Source: Trachythela sp. YZ-2020
Lineage: Eukaryota > Cnidaria > Anthozoa > Malacalcyonacea > Clavulariidae
DNA: 64,000 bases
Direction of reading: 5' to 3'
NCBI GenBank assembly: GCA_016169945.1
Contig: JADLSH010000358.1
Location: 5,427,001-5,491,000, forward strand
Shown: one piece after another, positions 22,331 to 35,800 of the stretch
Layout of the letters: each line of letters begins with the position of its first letter
Numbering within the stretch: position 1 is the stretch's first letter
Position numbers and translations under genes: made by a program
Notes under the pieces: generated by a model
The model's input: only the letters and a program-made list of their open reading frames with translations
The model's database searches: none
What the model was told of the DNA's origin: nothing

Positions 22331-25300
22331 GTATTTTTGAGTTTCTGTGGCTTGATTTCCTGCATTTTGAGAGACAATTGTGATACCTAGGGATAACATT
22401 GGGAATTTATGGCCTTTTTGGTAAATTTATTTAAATTTATGAAGAGCTGGGGAATTCGCTGTGTCCAATTTCGCTTTTCAAAGCGTGCGTTTATTCCTCG
22501 TGTATGGAGGCAATGGAGCAGTTTTTCGAAAACATTCGAAACTATTGTAAACAGTATGTAATGAAATCGACAACTTGACCTAGAGGATGTTGGACAGCAG
22601 ATTGCAAAGCATCATGGGAAATGAGGGTCCGATGGGCCCTCATCGATGCGTTGACTCGCGCGAAGTAAACATCTCCCTGGCCTGCCCTGCAAGATGGACG
22701 CTTTTGAAAGACATAATTGTCAGGCTACGATACTTGATCAAAATAGCCTGATATACCTTTATTGCTGCGATCCTTTTTTGATTTTTGATTCCGTCTGAGA
22801 GAAGGAATTGTGTTTATATTTCCAACAGCAAGGCACTTGTTTCGAAGTTGGATGGTCTTAAGTCCCCATGTATCATGAATGTGAAAGCAAGCACATTATT
22901 TCAGGTTGGTATATAACTACAATGCATTTACAATTAACTTGTTATTTTGCCAAAATTCACCGCTTCCTTCTTTTAATCTTGTACAGTATATCTGTATTAA
23001 AAGTCGAATTCATTTGCTATAAAACGCTTCGTATATTTAACATGTAGTTAATTGACCCTGGTGAGCAAATGGAAATAATTCAGATGATGAACATTGGCTC
23101 TCAGATGAATCTGAAATTAATGTGTGTGTAATACAGAAATACAGTATTTTTTATCTATTCTAAAACTACACCCGAATGACAGACGAGTAACAGACGAGTA
23201 CAGACGACTACAGACGAGTCAAAACTCGCGTGACGCTCGCGCGCGTGCACACAAGTCTATTTGGTCTAATATATTTATCAGTTATAGACCTGGAGCGAGG
23301 GGTATTCCACAAAAAATTACCCTGCGGGATGTTCAAACCAGTGTCAACGGTTTTCCAGCGACATACCAGAAGCACTGCAAATATGGAATTGTGGGTACCA
23401 AACCTCAAATTAACAATCACAAGGAGTGGACTTCAGTACACTGGAGCATATTTTTATAATATGTTGCAAAACTTTGTAGCCTTTCAGAAGAGTGCCTACA
23501 ATTTGGTTCTACCAAATATTGCAAGCTATCTTAAAATAATATGTTCTTCAACTCTCCAACTGGAACACATATAATGTTTGCCCTTGCTGGACCTCAAAGG
23601 TCAGCAGTTTAGACAGAACTCGAAGAAGTATCCAGTATATGTATTGGAGCACATACTGGAGCACATTGAGGAGGTAAAAGTGATGTTCACAAATTAAAGG
23701 GATCAATCTTGACATCGCCATGGTGTCCCAAAATAGCAAATTTGGATATGGCAGACTTTTAATGGCTTTATCTTGTGCTTGGGGCTCACAGGAATCAGGA
23801 AAAACAATCAACCACAAAATTCGTCTGATAAATATTGTTCTTCACACTTAAGTTTCACAATGATTTGCATGTATAAATGAGACCTGTACTGTAATAATAT
23901 AAATATCAACATATCCCAGTTCTCAATTTTATATTTTAATATCCCTTTTTCTTTTATCTCTATTAAAGTGCATGCAAAACTAGAAAGAATCTTTTTAGAC
24001 ACCACAGTTGTCCCAGACATTCATAGCTTATCAAAACAGTGAGAATTTGATATGAAGCTAGCAAACTGAGAACTATCACAGTGTGTATTCTGTCCTGTGC
24101 GAAATTAGGACAGCTTAGCTCCACCTGGATTCCAAAAAGACTACCTGATGTGCTCCAAGAACATGGATACTGATACGGGCCCCAAGGCTAGGGCGCTCTC
24201 ACAATATTATAAAGTTGGCCATTTTAAGTGCCATTTACTTGATTCCCCCTAGCACCCTTCGGAGAGCCAAGCCGACCCGACTGTGAAACGAAACCAGCTT
24301 GATATGTCACTGTATTTTAATTTGCGCATAAACATGTGTACAAAATAATAAAAAGCTTTCATTTTATATTTGTACAATTGTGAATTTAAGTTTTCCAATC
24401 CAAGCCCCAAGGAAAGGCACTGAAGTGCATGACTACAATTGTTTAATGCATTCCAATATTTACCCATTAACCCATGTGGCCAGTGGGCTACTGTCTAGTA
24501 AGTAAATCACAAAGCTGCAGCTTAACCGCTTTCAAAGGCTATGGGAAGTTAATCACTCCATCACCATTTCAAAATTTAGTCCATATATGAGCTTGAAATC
24601 CCAGGTCCTCTGCAGCAGCACTCGTGTGAAAGTCATAACCATCTATGTAGACCATGTAAATCAGTAAAAAATAGACTTGTATGGCAAAATATATTTCCTA
24701 TAGTATTAAGATACGATTTGCATCTTGTCTTGTTACCGGCAATAGAGAGCAAAAAATAGAGAGCAAAAAGTCTAATGATCATTGGCTACATCTTCATCTG
24801 AGTCACTGTCAGTGTCTTCGAGTAAATCCCTTAGAACAACTTTCGTGCAATATATCGACCTTATGTTGACTTGTTTAGAAAGTTGTAGTTCAGATTTTTA
24901 TAGATTGAAATAAAATGTTGTTCAGAAAGCTTTCGCGAAATTTAATGCCCATTTTTCTATTTTCCCCTATCAAAATCGCGAAAATAAAGTCTCGCGAAAT
25001 ATTGCCTCGAAAAAATCGCGAAATTAAGTACGCGCGAAATTAAGTACGAATAAGGTATATATCCTTTTGGAAATATTTACTCCAAGACTATCCAAGAGGC
25101 ACAAAACCTTCAGTTTTCGACAACAAATGACTCGAACCGACCAAGTGACCAGTCAACAAAAAACTGCCCAAATTGCATCCAAGATCCTCGCAAACTAGTT
25201 TTTCCAAATAGAACACGATCGAACGGGATTCGAAGCGGTGGAACGATGTAAAATACGAAAACTATCGATTTTCCTGTAGACTGCATTGGTTTTTTGCCCG

Positions 25301-25702
25301 GTTGAGCCGCCATCTTGGATTACTCATGCTGGCGAGCGTCAGCAATATAGGATTATAATTATTACAGTCAGCAATCTAGGTCTCCTATATCTATGGGGAG
25401 CACCCCCAGACTCCCATATTCTTTTTACAAACCAGAATCGTGATTATGGCAATGTCCAACTTCCAATGTTTCGCAAACGCCCCTTAGTAACTATATATAT
25501 AAACTTAAAAGTGCCCTTGGAGGAACATCTGCCCGCCTTGCCCTCTCGTCGTTCCGGCTTCCCTGCTTATACATCTATCTATACCTTCCAAAGCGTGGAT
25601 TTATTATCTGTAATCGTCCATACAATACAATACAATACAGTACGTATGCATGCATGCTCCTATCGCTATAGCTGTATTATGCTGCATGGCAAATACACCT
25701 TT
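22331..25702. other. Long stretch without a supported gene
   Basis: It holds AT-rich DNA with short open frames on both strands but no recognisable domain. An imperfect array of ACAGACGAGT units lies at 23,177-23,221. CGCGAAA / TCGCGAAAT repeats occur at 24,940-25,050. An open stretch at 23,283-23,457 might be coding, but no family or splice partner was found. The gene downstream of the M1 aminopeptidase, if any, was not identified. Confidence 0.4.
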
Positions 25703-26348
25703 CAGGGGCGAATCTATAAATTTTTCGAGCGTATCTAGAAATTTTCCTACGTTAGTCAAAATTTTAGATATCATTGTCAGGGGGATAATTCAGTCTATAT
25801 AGATATTTCTACTAATATCTTAAGCGATACAAGTATACATTTGCTTCGTCGTGATAAAAGTATACATTTGCTTCATCATTTGTCTATGTCATGCGTGGAC
25901 TAAAACAGTCTCGTATAAAATAAACAAGACTTTTATATATCAGTCAGAGAAATTGAGCCAATAGGAGTAGACATATTTTTTGATCAGCCAATCATAAAGC
26001 TCATATATGACGTCATGATTGCGCAAACCGGTCAGACCTCCACGAAGATCAGTAAAAATGGCGGATCTCCATGGAAATGAACATCTTGACCAATCAAATG
26101 GCTAGAATCGTTCCACAATTAGTCATAGATTCACGCAGATAACCGCTATTTGAATTTTTTACAGAAGGCTCAGCCGCTGGATGAAATTTGAAAACTGTAC
26201 TCCTTTTGAATATTGATTATCTCTGCTGCCGGCTGACAGCCTGACGCTGCATGAAAGATAAAAGCTGGACTATTTTTGCATATCAATTATCTACGCAATT
26301 TTTACCTCAGTCGCGTGACTGATTTGATGACCCCTAGATCCGCCCCTG
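25703..26348. mobile_element. hAT-type non-autonomous element, 646 bp
   Basis: The left end CAGGGGCGAATCTATAAATT and the right end TAGATCCGCCCCTG are inverted repeats of the common hAT CAGGGGCGGATCTA type. The flanks ACACCTTT and GTACCTTT agree in six of eight positions, which fits an old 8-bp target duplication. No transposase is encoded. Confidence 0.65.
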
Positions 26349-26666
26349 GTACCTTTGGTAACTGTATCGAGATTATCGATCAAACAGAAATCACATTAAA
26401 AACTAAAATGTCAGCCCGAAACATTGAAAAATTTAATCAAAACATTAGAAATAGAACGGTCCTCTAAAACACCATAAATAAAAACTACAACATAAGTCTC
26501 TAAAAACAAAAGCAGAGATAAGAAAAATCATCACGAATGGCTGAAAACTTGTTCAAAGTCGACAGACAAAGTGTCAAATTGTTACATTTACATTTGCAAG
26601 CATTAAAGCATTTAAAACTTAAAGGAAATAAACATGAAGAAAAGAACGTAGATCCTTGATATTTCT
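26349..26666. other. 3' untranslated / downstream region of the aminopeptidase gene
   Basis: AT-rich sequence just past the minus-strand stop codon at 26,667. No unmistakable polyadenylation signal was seen on the minus strand in this interval, and no other gene. Confidence 0.4.
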
Positions 26667-26807
26667 TTATAGATTGTCCAACCAATCTTCAATGGATTTC
26701 TCATGTTTCGCTCTCCATTGGATATTTGTAACGACTGTTTCAAGGAGCTGTTCCCGGGCTAGTGTTGCTGAGCTTGATTGTGGATATTTCTTGAAGAAAT
26801 TCACTAA
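26667..26807 (-). CDS. M1 aminopeptidase, terminal exon
   Basis: The acceptor CCTTACAG precedes [20 protein letters not shown] and continues through [20 protein letters not shown] to a TAA at 26,667-26,669. This 46-residue piece matches the last helices of the ERAP1_C domain, where M1 enzymes usually end a few residues after a W-x-x-x-x-x-x-I-x-x-W pattern. Confidence 0.88.
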   Translation of the reverse strand, partial: LVNFFKKYPQSSSATLAREQLLETVVTNIQWRAKHEKSIEDWLDNL

Positions 26808-29800
26808 CTGTAAGGTATAGATTTTATATAGGGTGTTACAAAACAGTATAATAATACAATATTATAACAGTGGTTCCATACAAATGTAGGAGTAGTGACT
26901 ATTGTTGTCGCGTAGATTTGGAATTGTTGGTGTGATGATCTGGTGGTGTTATGGTAGCAGTTGTAATGCTATGGTAATGTTAATGGTAGTGGAGTTGATA
27001 ATGTTAGTGGTGTGATGGGACGATAATGCTGATGGTGGTTGTGCTTGTGGTAATGATGGCAATGGAAATCTGGTGATGTTGATGGTAGCTATATTGATAG
27101 TGGCGATGATGGTATAACTGGTAATCTGATAATACTAGAAATACATACATGCAGAATCCCCTCGCCCATTTGAACCAAACAATTTACTCCCCAAACGTTA
27201 TTGTAACATGAAATACTGAGTCGACCAGTGTAACCATGGTAACACGCAACACTGTATATTTATTTTATTTTACTGTAATTTGTACAAAATATTGATATTT
27301 TGTACTTTAATTTTAACTATAAAATTATCATTTGCCCAACTATATAAAGCAGGTATGCTATTATGTACTCTTTTAGCTTTGATTTACTGTAACATTCAAC
27401 GTTAGACGTTCACAAAATGTTTCGAAATTTTCATAAAATTTCAACTGCTTTTCGAGCAGTATTTTCATACTTCGGCACTTGCTTTTGAAATGAATTTTTG
27501 AGATTTAATGTTTTCTATTTTTCTATAAAGTATTTGAATCAATACTAAAATACTTTTAAAATCAATCAATGTTATATTGACCACACAGAATGATCTACGC
27601 ATTTTCAAATTCACAAACAATACTGTATGTTATAAATCGGCAAAGCAAGTATGGCAAAATAGACACTTACCCTTTTAAAACGCTCCTTTTTCGGTCTTTC
27701 GACTGTTTTTCTACTTGTTGATTTGTCCTCTAAATAATTTATCTTGTTTTCGATACTTTTTGATTTGTATTTATTATGTCCTGAGTGCAAAACTATTTTT
27801 GAAAATTTTTTGCAAAATGGCAGTCTTCTTCTCTCGGTCTGAACTCGCGTATGTGCATAACTTAAAAAACCGTCCATGACAAAAAAATGGCGGACAACTT
27901 TGCATTCTGCTATGTTTTCACATACCCGGGTGTAAATATTCGAGCGGAATTAGTACCCTCGCACGGCGAAAGGCTCGGGGATTAATGGTAATTGGTGACT
28001 ATGTTGATATGAGGTCATGGTAATGATTAGGATAATTGAGCTGGTATTGGTAATGAGTGTAGTATTCATAATTGTATTACCTCATCAAGTTCCCATGGTG
28101 TACTGAATCCGGATGCCACACCCTCTAGAATGTCAGTAACGGAAAAGTCAAAACCTTCACCATATCTATGTAACAGACAATGAAAATTTAGGAGATTTTT
28201 GAGTATATGATCTCCAATAAAGTAGCGCTGTATTCTGTAAACTGACTCCTTCTTATGATCCGAATATTTAACGAGGACAACTTTAGTCCATTAGTTAATC
28301 TATCCCAAGAAAATAAGGAAATAGAAGAAACGAGAAGTGATTGGGAGTCGTATACTTCAATTGATCCAAATACATTTTTACTGAGTTCCCTTCAAAACTA
28401 TTAGCAAAAAGAGATACCAAACTCATCGTACATTTCTATTATGGCAGGCCACATTTCCTTCAAGAAGTTCCAAACAAAATGACGCCCAATGGGATTAGCG
28501 TTAGCAATGTTGGATAGGACTTCACTTGTGTCTTGGCTCTTGATTTTTGTCTCGTCCAATGCATATTGTAAATATCTGAAAGCAAATCAGACTTTACATA
28601 TAAATGTCCCGAAATGACATCATTATATAGATCATTGGGTTAGAATTGAGTGTGGGTAAGGATCAGGATGAGGTTAAGGGTTAAGTTGAGTGTTAGGATC
28701 AGTGGTAGGGTTAAGGTAAGGGTTAGGAATAGTTTAACGGTAAGTAATCGCGGTAGTTTAGTTATGATTGTTAATATAGAAATTGATCTGAAATTCAGTC
28801 ATGAAGCCAATTTCGGGACATTGTATTTGGTGTTTCTCTCAGGGTCAGATAAACAATAACAAGAGTTTCAACGTAGAACACTCCCATACATACCTGTTGA
28901 TGATCCAAGGCTCAGGTGTTCCTGCTAGACCATGCATCAATTCAAGTCGTTCAGATGCTACGTTAGTTTTCTGCAGTCTCTCAAAAGTTATATCCCACTC
29001 CTTCTCTCCGCTCTGTGATATACCGTACAAATATACTGGTGATCTCAGATCTGGCGGAAGTGGACTAATATAATATAAATAAAAATATGCGTTGTTACGG
29101 ATTCATCAATAATTAGTTATTAATTACGTGCCGTTTCTTGATATTAACATAAATTATGCAGCGTCACTCCTTAATCGACGAACATATGTTTTTAATAGCG
29201 TGTTGACATTGAAAGATATAGACTTATTTGATTGATATTTGATGCTTTAAATCGCCTGGCTCATCTGCTGTGGAACAAATATCTGAATTACCTAAACATG
29301 ATTAAAGCACAGAAGCACTTTAGAGGTTGTGACTCCGTTCTATCACACAGTTTCCAAAATTTGAGTCATGAGTATGTAATATACAACCAGTAGCATTGTG
29401 GGTCGGGAATAAATAATTTATTGGAGTCACTTGATCATTTTGTGTTCCAGCGGCCGGTTGTGTACCCGTCTTGTAGTTAAATTGTCCCCGAGCAGGCGCG
29501 AAGCGCCGTGCGAGGGTACTAATTCCGCTCGGATATTTACACCCAGGTATGTGACAACCGAGGGTACTAATTCCGCTCGGATATTTACACTAGGTATGTG
29601 TGTCATCCGCCATTATGTCATGGACGGTCATGGACGGCTTTCTGCTTTATGCGCATGCGCGAGTTTAGACCGAGAGAAAACTGGTAACTAGAAACCTCAT
29701 GATTGGCTAAGACGAAGAATTTATTTTTTAATGATACGTCAGAAACTTAACTGCCATTTTGCAAACTTTTTTCAAAAATAGTTTTGTACATTGTTTTGTA

Positions 29801-32800
29801 CTCAGGAGTCGGGGAATAATAAAGACAAATAAAGTCTTCAAAACAAGATAAATGAAACTTTTTTGGAGGACGTTCGCTTGTTAAAGTCAACAGGAGGAAA
29901 GCAATCGAAAGACTGAAAAAAGGAGAAGATTTTCGAGTTTTAAAGCGTTTTAAACGGGTACGTGTCTATTTTGCATACTTTGCTTTTGTCGATTGTCATG
30001 CAATATAGTTTGTGAATGTGTAGGTCATCCTGTGTGGTTAATACAACATTGATTAATCTTAAAAAGTATTTTAGCATTAATTCAAATACGTTATAGAATA
30101 AGAAACAACATATTAAATCTCAAAAACTGTGCGAAGACGAAATATAAAAATACGAAAATTGCGAAACGTTTTGTGAGACGTCTATTCGTCTAAGGTTTAA
30201 CTTTACAGTAAATCAAAGCTAAAAGAGTACATAATTTCATACCTACTTTATACAGTTGGGTAATTGATAATTTTATAGTTAAAAGCACAAATCTTATCAA
30301 TATTTTACCATTTTGTACAAATTTACAAAGGAAATGTACTAAGTCGGCCGGCCAAGGATAATAAAAGTGCCTAGAAAACACCTTTGATGGCATTTCGTGT
30401 TACAAGCAGGCAACCACCACCAGCTATTTTACGCGCTACAATCTTGCTTGAAAATTCCAAGTTAATTTCCATAGCAACAACTTCGTTTTGCCTCTTTCTT
30501 GTGATTGGCCTGGTTACAATAACCCAGCCAATGAGAATGCGTGAATCAACACATTCCCCGGCACACTGCTTCCGGCAGATTGCATGCAAATTCCTTCGAT
30601 CTAAATATTTAGCGAAATCAAGCGATATTTTGGAACGATCCACAAGGAAAACAACACAAAGTTTGTATAATATTTAAAATTTTATTGTTGCTGGGTGTTG
30701 ACAGGTTTATGTTGGGACTTGGGTTCGGGTGTTGACAGATTGAGATTGCCGATTCGACAGGATTATATTTATTTTAAAGTGTGCTTAGTTGAACAAAAAA
30801 GCTGCTAAAATAACTAATTACAAAATGGCATCGGGTTCGAAACGTAAACCTCCGAATATAGTCCCTGTTACGGTTTTAGCAAAGAAGAAGGAGTCTTTAG
30901 ATGCTTGTTTGTTTTGCCAAACTGGAAATGCCAGTGACCTGCGTTGTTCTTCTGCAGATGGAAGAAGCAAGTGGTCCAATCTGTGATTGAGAGAAAAGAA
31001 TACAACGACGTTACATTAAGTACCAGTAGCATTATCGATAGGGCACTTAGTGTAATTAGCAATAACCAAATAAAGTGGCATCATGCATGCTATAGTAACT
31101 TTACGCACCAGGGAAAGATTGATAGACTACAAAAGAAACATGGGTGTGTTCTGGACACATCGGATCTCATTCCTACAACTACTAAACAACCATCTACACG
31201 TAGACAAATAAACCGTCCTATCTATGAAGCTTATCTAAATATTATGCTAAAGTGGAACTTATACTGGAAAGCATAAAGGAAGAGTCCTGAAAGGCTGAAT
31301 CCAGAACATCAATATGTTAATTATGTTCCTCACATTGGCCAATTGTTGAGAATCCAAGCAAGAGACAATCCTGCAAGCTACATGCAGCTCTCTGAAGAAG
31401 GATATATTCAACCACAAAGACAAAGCAGCAATCTTATGGACAAAAACTGAAATATATATCAAGACTAATATAAACGCTATCGAAGAGAATACTTCTGTTT
31501 GTTGTTCCGAAGCTGGTCGCTGTGAAAAGTCCTCTGCTGCCAACACAATTGCGGCAACGATTCATACATTGTCTGCAAAAAAGCTTCTCTCAATGAAGAT
31601 AACTACTTCTCTGATTGGATTAGGAAATAAAAAATAATTCATAAGAATCAAATTATTGCTCGAGAACGAAAGCCAACATCTCAACGATAGATTGTCTGAA
31701 AGTACTTCTCGTATTAGCTTCGATACAAGTATATAAAGCGTAAACAAATGCGGAAAACAAAAATATTATTAAACGAAATCAGGATAAAATATAAAACGTA
31801 AGAATAAACACACATTCATCTTTCCAAAGTTAAATTCTTATGTTTAAAATGGAAGTCATAACCAACAATAATTCAGTTTGGTTTACAAGTTCTGACTGTG
31901 ATAATGTTAATATATTAAAGATCAACACGGGAAGATCCGCTTGTCTTTAAAATAAATGTAGCTTGTTGTATCTGCAAATTACCGAAAGCAACTATAGCAC
32001 TTAAGAGTAGGGACATTACCGCAGCTGCCAGATCCAAAAAATATATGAAACTTTACAAATTTACCTTACACGAGCCTTCATTTGAGGTGTTACATTTTGT
32101 TTGGCATTGTGGCCGATGCGAATTACGACGTCCGACACGTCGCTCGCTCTGATTGGATAACAAAAATATTAGCCAACCATCGTAAAACATTACGACCTAT
32201 TTCACGACTCCCCCGAAATTCCATCCATCGTCAAAGCGGCACATCAAAGCCGAAGCATTCTTTCTAAAAAGCCGAAGCATTCCCGAATTACGGATGGCAA
32301 CCCCCCAAACCTTCTAAATGAACACTATTCGAAGCGATTTAGCGCGGTTGCCTGCTTGTAACACGAAATGCCATCAACAGTAACATTTCAGATCCTTGGC
32401 CGGCCGTCTATACAGTGTTGTCGTGTTGATTGTGTTGCGAGTTACTATGGTTACCGAGTGATCGGCTCAGTACTTCATGTTACAATATCTTTTGTGGAGT
32501 AAATTGTTTGGTTCAAATGGGCGAGGGGATTCTGCATGCATGTATTTCTAGGAGTTAGGTCTAATATAACTTAGACTTTCGCACTAACCACGGTTAGCTT
32601 TAACTACCTTTTTACACAACCGGCCCCAGGTGGCCCAAGAAAAACTTACGGTGTTTGGTTTAATGTAGCGCAAAAACTACAATAGATATCTCACTCAAAG
32701 CACTAACGTAAATTTTGGTATATAACACTTGAATTTTGATGCAATATTGACCGAGATTCAGATGTTTGAAGTTGCAATAGTTTTAAAAATTCGTGAAAAA

Positions 32801-35800
32801 ACGAGAAAGAATGGCTTATTAAATAATTTGAAATTAGTTGCCAATCTATCACGAGTATTGTCAACTTCTATGAAGTTAACTCCAACTTCAGATTATTTCC
32901 TAGTCCCCAAGCCGGCGCGAAGCACCGTGCGAGGGTACTAATTCCGCTCGGATATTTACACCCGGGTATGTGACAACATAGCGGAATGCAAAGTTGACCG
33001 CCATTATGCAATGGACGGTTTTCTACGTTGTGCGCATGCGCGAGTTCAGGCCGAGAGAAATCGTGGGGGAGTAAATTGCGTGGTTCGAATGGGCGAGGGG
33101 ATTCTGCTTGCATGTATTTCTAGTAGATTTATTATTCTGTTAGTCTTTTGTAACCCTTGAGAATAAATTAAAAGTGGAATAATAATACACATGCATTGAC
33201 AGAAAATTTAGTTGAAAACATTGAAGACAGCTTCGTGAGGCAATTATTTTGGCATGTGAAACTTTCGACGAAGAACTGATCCAGAATTTCTTTGATGGCA
33301 TGGTTTCCAGAGCAAGACGATGTATTCATGCTCAAGGACAAGCTTTTCCAGATCAATAAATCTTGATCTTTTGAACAATAACGTTGTACATGCGTTCTTT
33401 ATAGAGAAATACAAACAGTAGAAATATTTATCAAGTTTAACCAAATAGATATTTGATCGGATCGTTTTACGCCAATTTTTGGCAATTTCAGAATGCTTAA
33501 TATTCAACTTAAAACATATGTAGGTCAATACTGCATCAAAATGCAAATGTGATATACCAAATTTAAGTAGCCCTTTCTTAATATAATAAAACTTATTTGA
33601 GTGAAATACCCGTTGTAATTTTTGTGCGACATTAAATCAAACACCGTAAATTTTTTGAGGGGAACCCGGTATATATTTTGGGACACCCGGTATATAATGA
33701 GAAAATATATATCGCAATACGGTAAACTTACTATGATTCATTCTTGATCCATTTATGAAATAATTCCTTGGTCTTCTCCATACACTGTTCATTACGAACA
33801 CCGCAGAGGATTAAGATTGTTTGGAAGAACAGGTTAGAACTTATAGAGGAACTCACCATACAGTAAGCTTAGTTTAGGTTTCCTCGTGCAGTAACACTGG
33901 ACCTAAAGGATATCTCTAGGACAATCTAGAGCTCAAAGAACTACACAGTATGACTAAAGTTAGTTTAATTAGTTAAGTTTAACGCCAAACTATATAACAT
34001 TCATTTAGAAAAATCTTTGCAGCTATTCAAAAGTACACACTAGTTATTTCGACGCCAATCGCTTTTCCAAACAAATATTTCACCTAACCTTTTAATTAAT
34101 ATTATCTGTGTTCTTCGTGTGTATGCGCAAGAACCATAGGCTCCAATTTTCTTTTGTGAATATTCTTAATTTTAGCTCCCCTGTACTTTAGCGCAGTAGA
34201 GCTCTTGCAATAGTCTGCCGTCCGCGTCCAGAGCAGATGATAAGGTGAATGCTGAGATGCTACTTTTCATTTGATATATTATGTTTAAGTTTAATATTTA
34301 CTATTTGTCGCAAGAGTACGGTGTAAAGGCCATTTTCCATTACGGCCGCTTTGCCCGCGCGGGCGGAGCGATCGTCAAATGCGCATCCGTACGCCCGCTT
34401 AGCCCAATCTCCACTGTCATTGGTCTGAATGCGGAATCGCGGGAAAAACAAAATCAACATGGCGGCCATAAACCGGAGAAGACTCGTCTTGTTGATTATC
34501 TTGAGGCGCAAACAAAGAAGAAACAAGTACAAAAAGAGATTCTGGATTCGAGAAATCTACAAAGAAAGGAAAACGAAAGGAGAATACCACACTCTGGTAC
34601 GAGAAGCGATGCTTTTTGAGAGCGGATTTTTTCCCGCTTGTTTCGTATGTCACCAACAAAGTTTGAAGAATTACTTGGCTTGGTTGGCCCAAAAATAACA
34701 CACTTCAGTTACACGAGGAAAGCTATTGGTGCTGGTGAGAGACTTTCTGTTACATTACGGTACTTGGTGACTGGCGATGCCTTCTCAACTATTGCAGCAA
34801 GCTACCGATTAAGTGATACTACTGTAGGTCGGATAGTTAAAGAGACATGTTCAGCCCTGTGGGATGTTTTGAGTGCCAATGGTTTTTTACAGGTTCCAAA
34901 AACTGCTGCTGAATGCGTAAAGATTAGTCAGGAGTTTGAAACAAGATGGAACTTTCCCAACTGCGTTGGAGCAATATATGGGAAACATGTTATTACTCAG
35001 TGCCCTCCAAGAGGGGGTTCCATGTTTTTTAACTATAAAAAGTTCCACAGCATTGTTTTAATGGCTGTAGGGGATGCTAGATACCAGTTTACCATGGTGG
35101 ATGTGGGTGATTATGGAAGGCTGAGTGACGGGAGTGTCTTTTCCAGTTGCAACATTGGTATAGCAATGGAACAGAACCAGTTAAATTTACCCCATGCAAG
35201 ATCTCTACCCGAATCAAATAAATGTTATCCATATGTGATTGTTGGTGATGATGCTTTTCCGTTAAAAACATATCTGGTCAAACCATACCCAAAAGCGGAC
35301 ATACAGTTTCCTGAAATTATTGCAAACTATCGAATTTCTAGGGCACGAAGAATTGTGGAAAACGCATTTGGCATTGCGACATCACGATTCCGACTGTTTA
35401 GGAGAGCAATTACAGCTGATGTAGAGTAGCAGTAGCAGCCACCAAATCCATAATTGCACTTCACAATTACTTGATGGCAGATATGTCCTCCCCCCTCTGT
35501 TGCTCATGACAGCCCCCCCCTCAACAACCTACAGTAGTACTACACCCAGGCAACCCCATATCACTGTTTCATATTTTACAGCTAACAAATATGTTACACC
35601 CCCACTATTTCCATCTCCCCACCCCTCCCCCCTTACTAAATCATGACCAGTCCCTTAAAAAGAAAAAAAAACAGTACTACAGTGTATTTAACTATTGCAA
35701 TGTTTAATTTGATAAAATACATGCAATTTTGTTCAACAATTAAACTTTTTCAGGAACTTTCTCTGAACTATATAATACAATAACAGTTAATTGTAATAAT

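Larger units (their letters stand above)
29485..32551 (+). mobile_element. Copy B of the TCCCC...TTTCTAG family with a nested 2,060-bp element
   Basis: It starts TCCCCGAGCAGGCGCGAAGC, with a GGCGC-GAA-GCGCC hairpin just inside, and ends TGCATGCATGTATTTCTAG. Without the nested element it is about 1,007 bp and aligns with copy A reversed along its whole length. The conserved exon-like start is at about 29,627-29,690. The sequence CGCTCGGATATTTACAC occurs twice (29,536 and 29,574), a small internal duplication. Confidence 0.7.

Noticed and set aside
23177..23221. A possible CRISPR-like array (ACAGACGAGT repeats)
   Set aside because: Units are about 10 bp without unique spacers, in a eukaryotic context; a short microsatellite.
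23124..23574. Two overlapping ORFs near 23.1-23.6 kb
   Set aside because: No recognisable domain, no splice-site support and overlapping on both strands; reported only as unassigned sequence.
27135..33123. Firm assignment of the TCCCC...TTTCTAG family to Helitrons
   Set aside because: Only copy A has the A/TC...CTAG/T pattern. Copies B and C have G before TC, there is no 3' hairpin before CTAG, and no Rep/helicase gene was seen.
34281..34619. ORF across the left Harbinger end as a separate gene
   Set aside because: It runs through the terminal inverted repeat and overlaps the transposase start in another frame.
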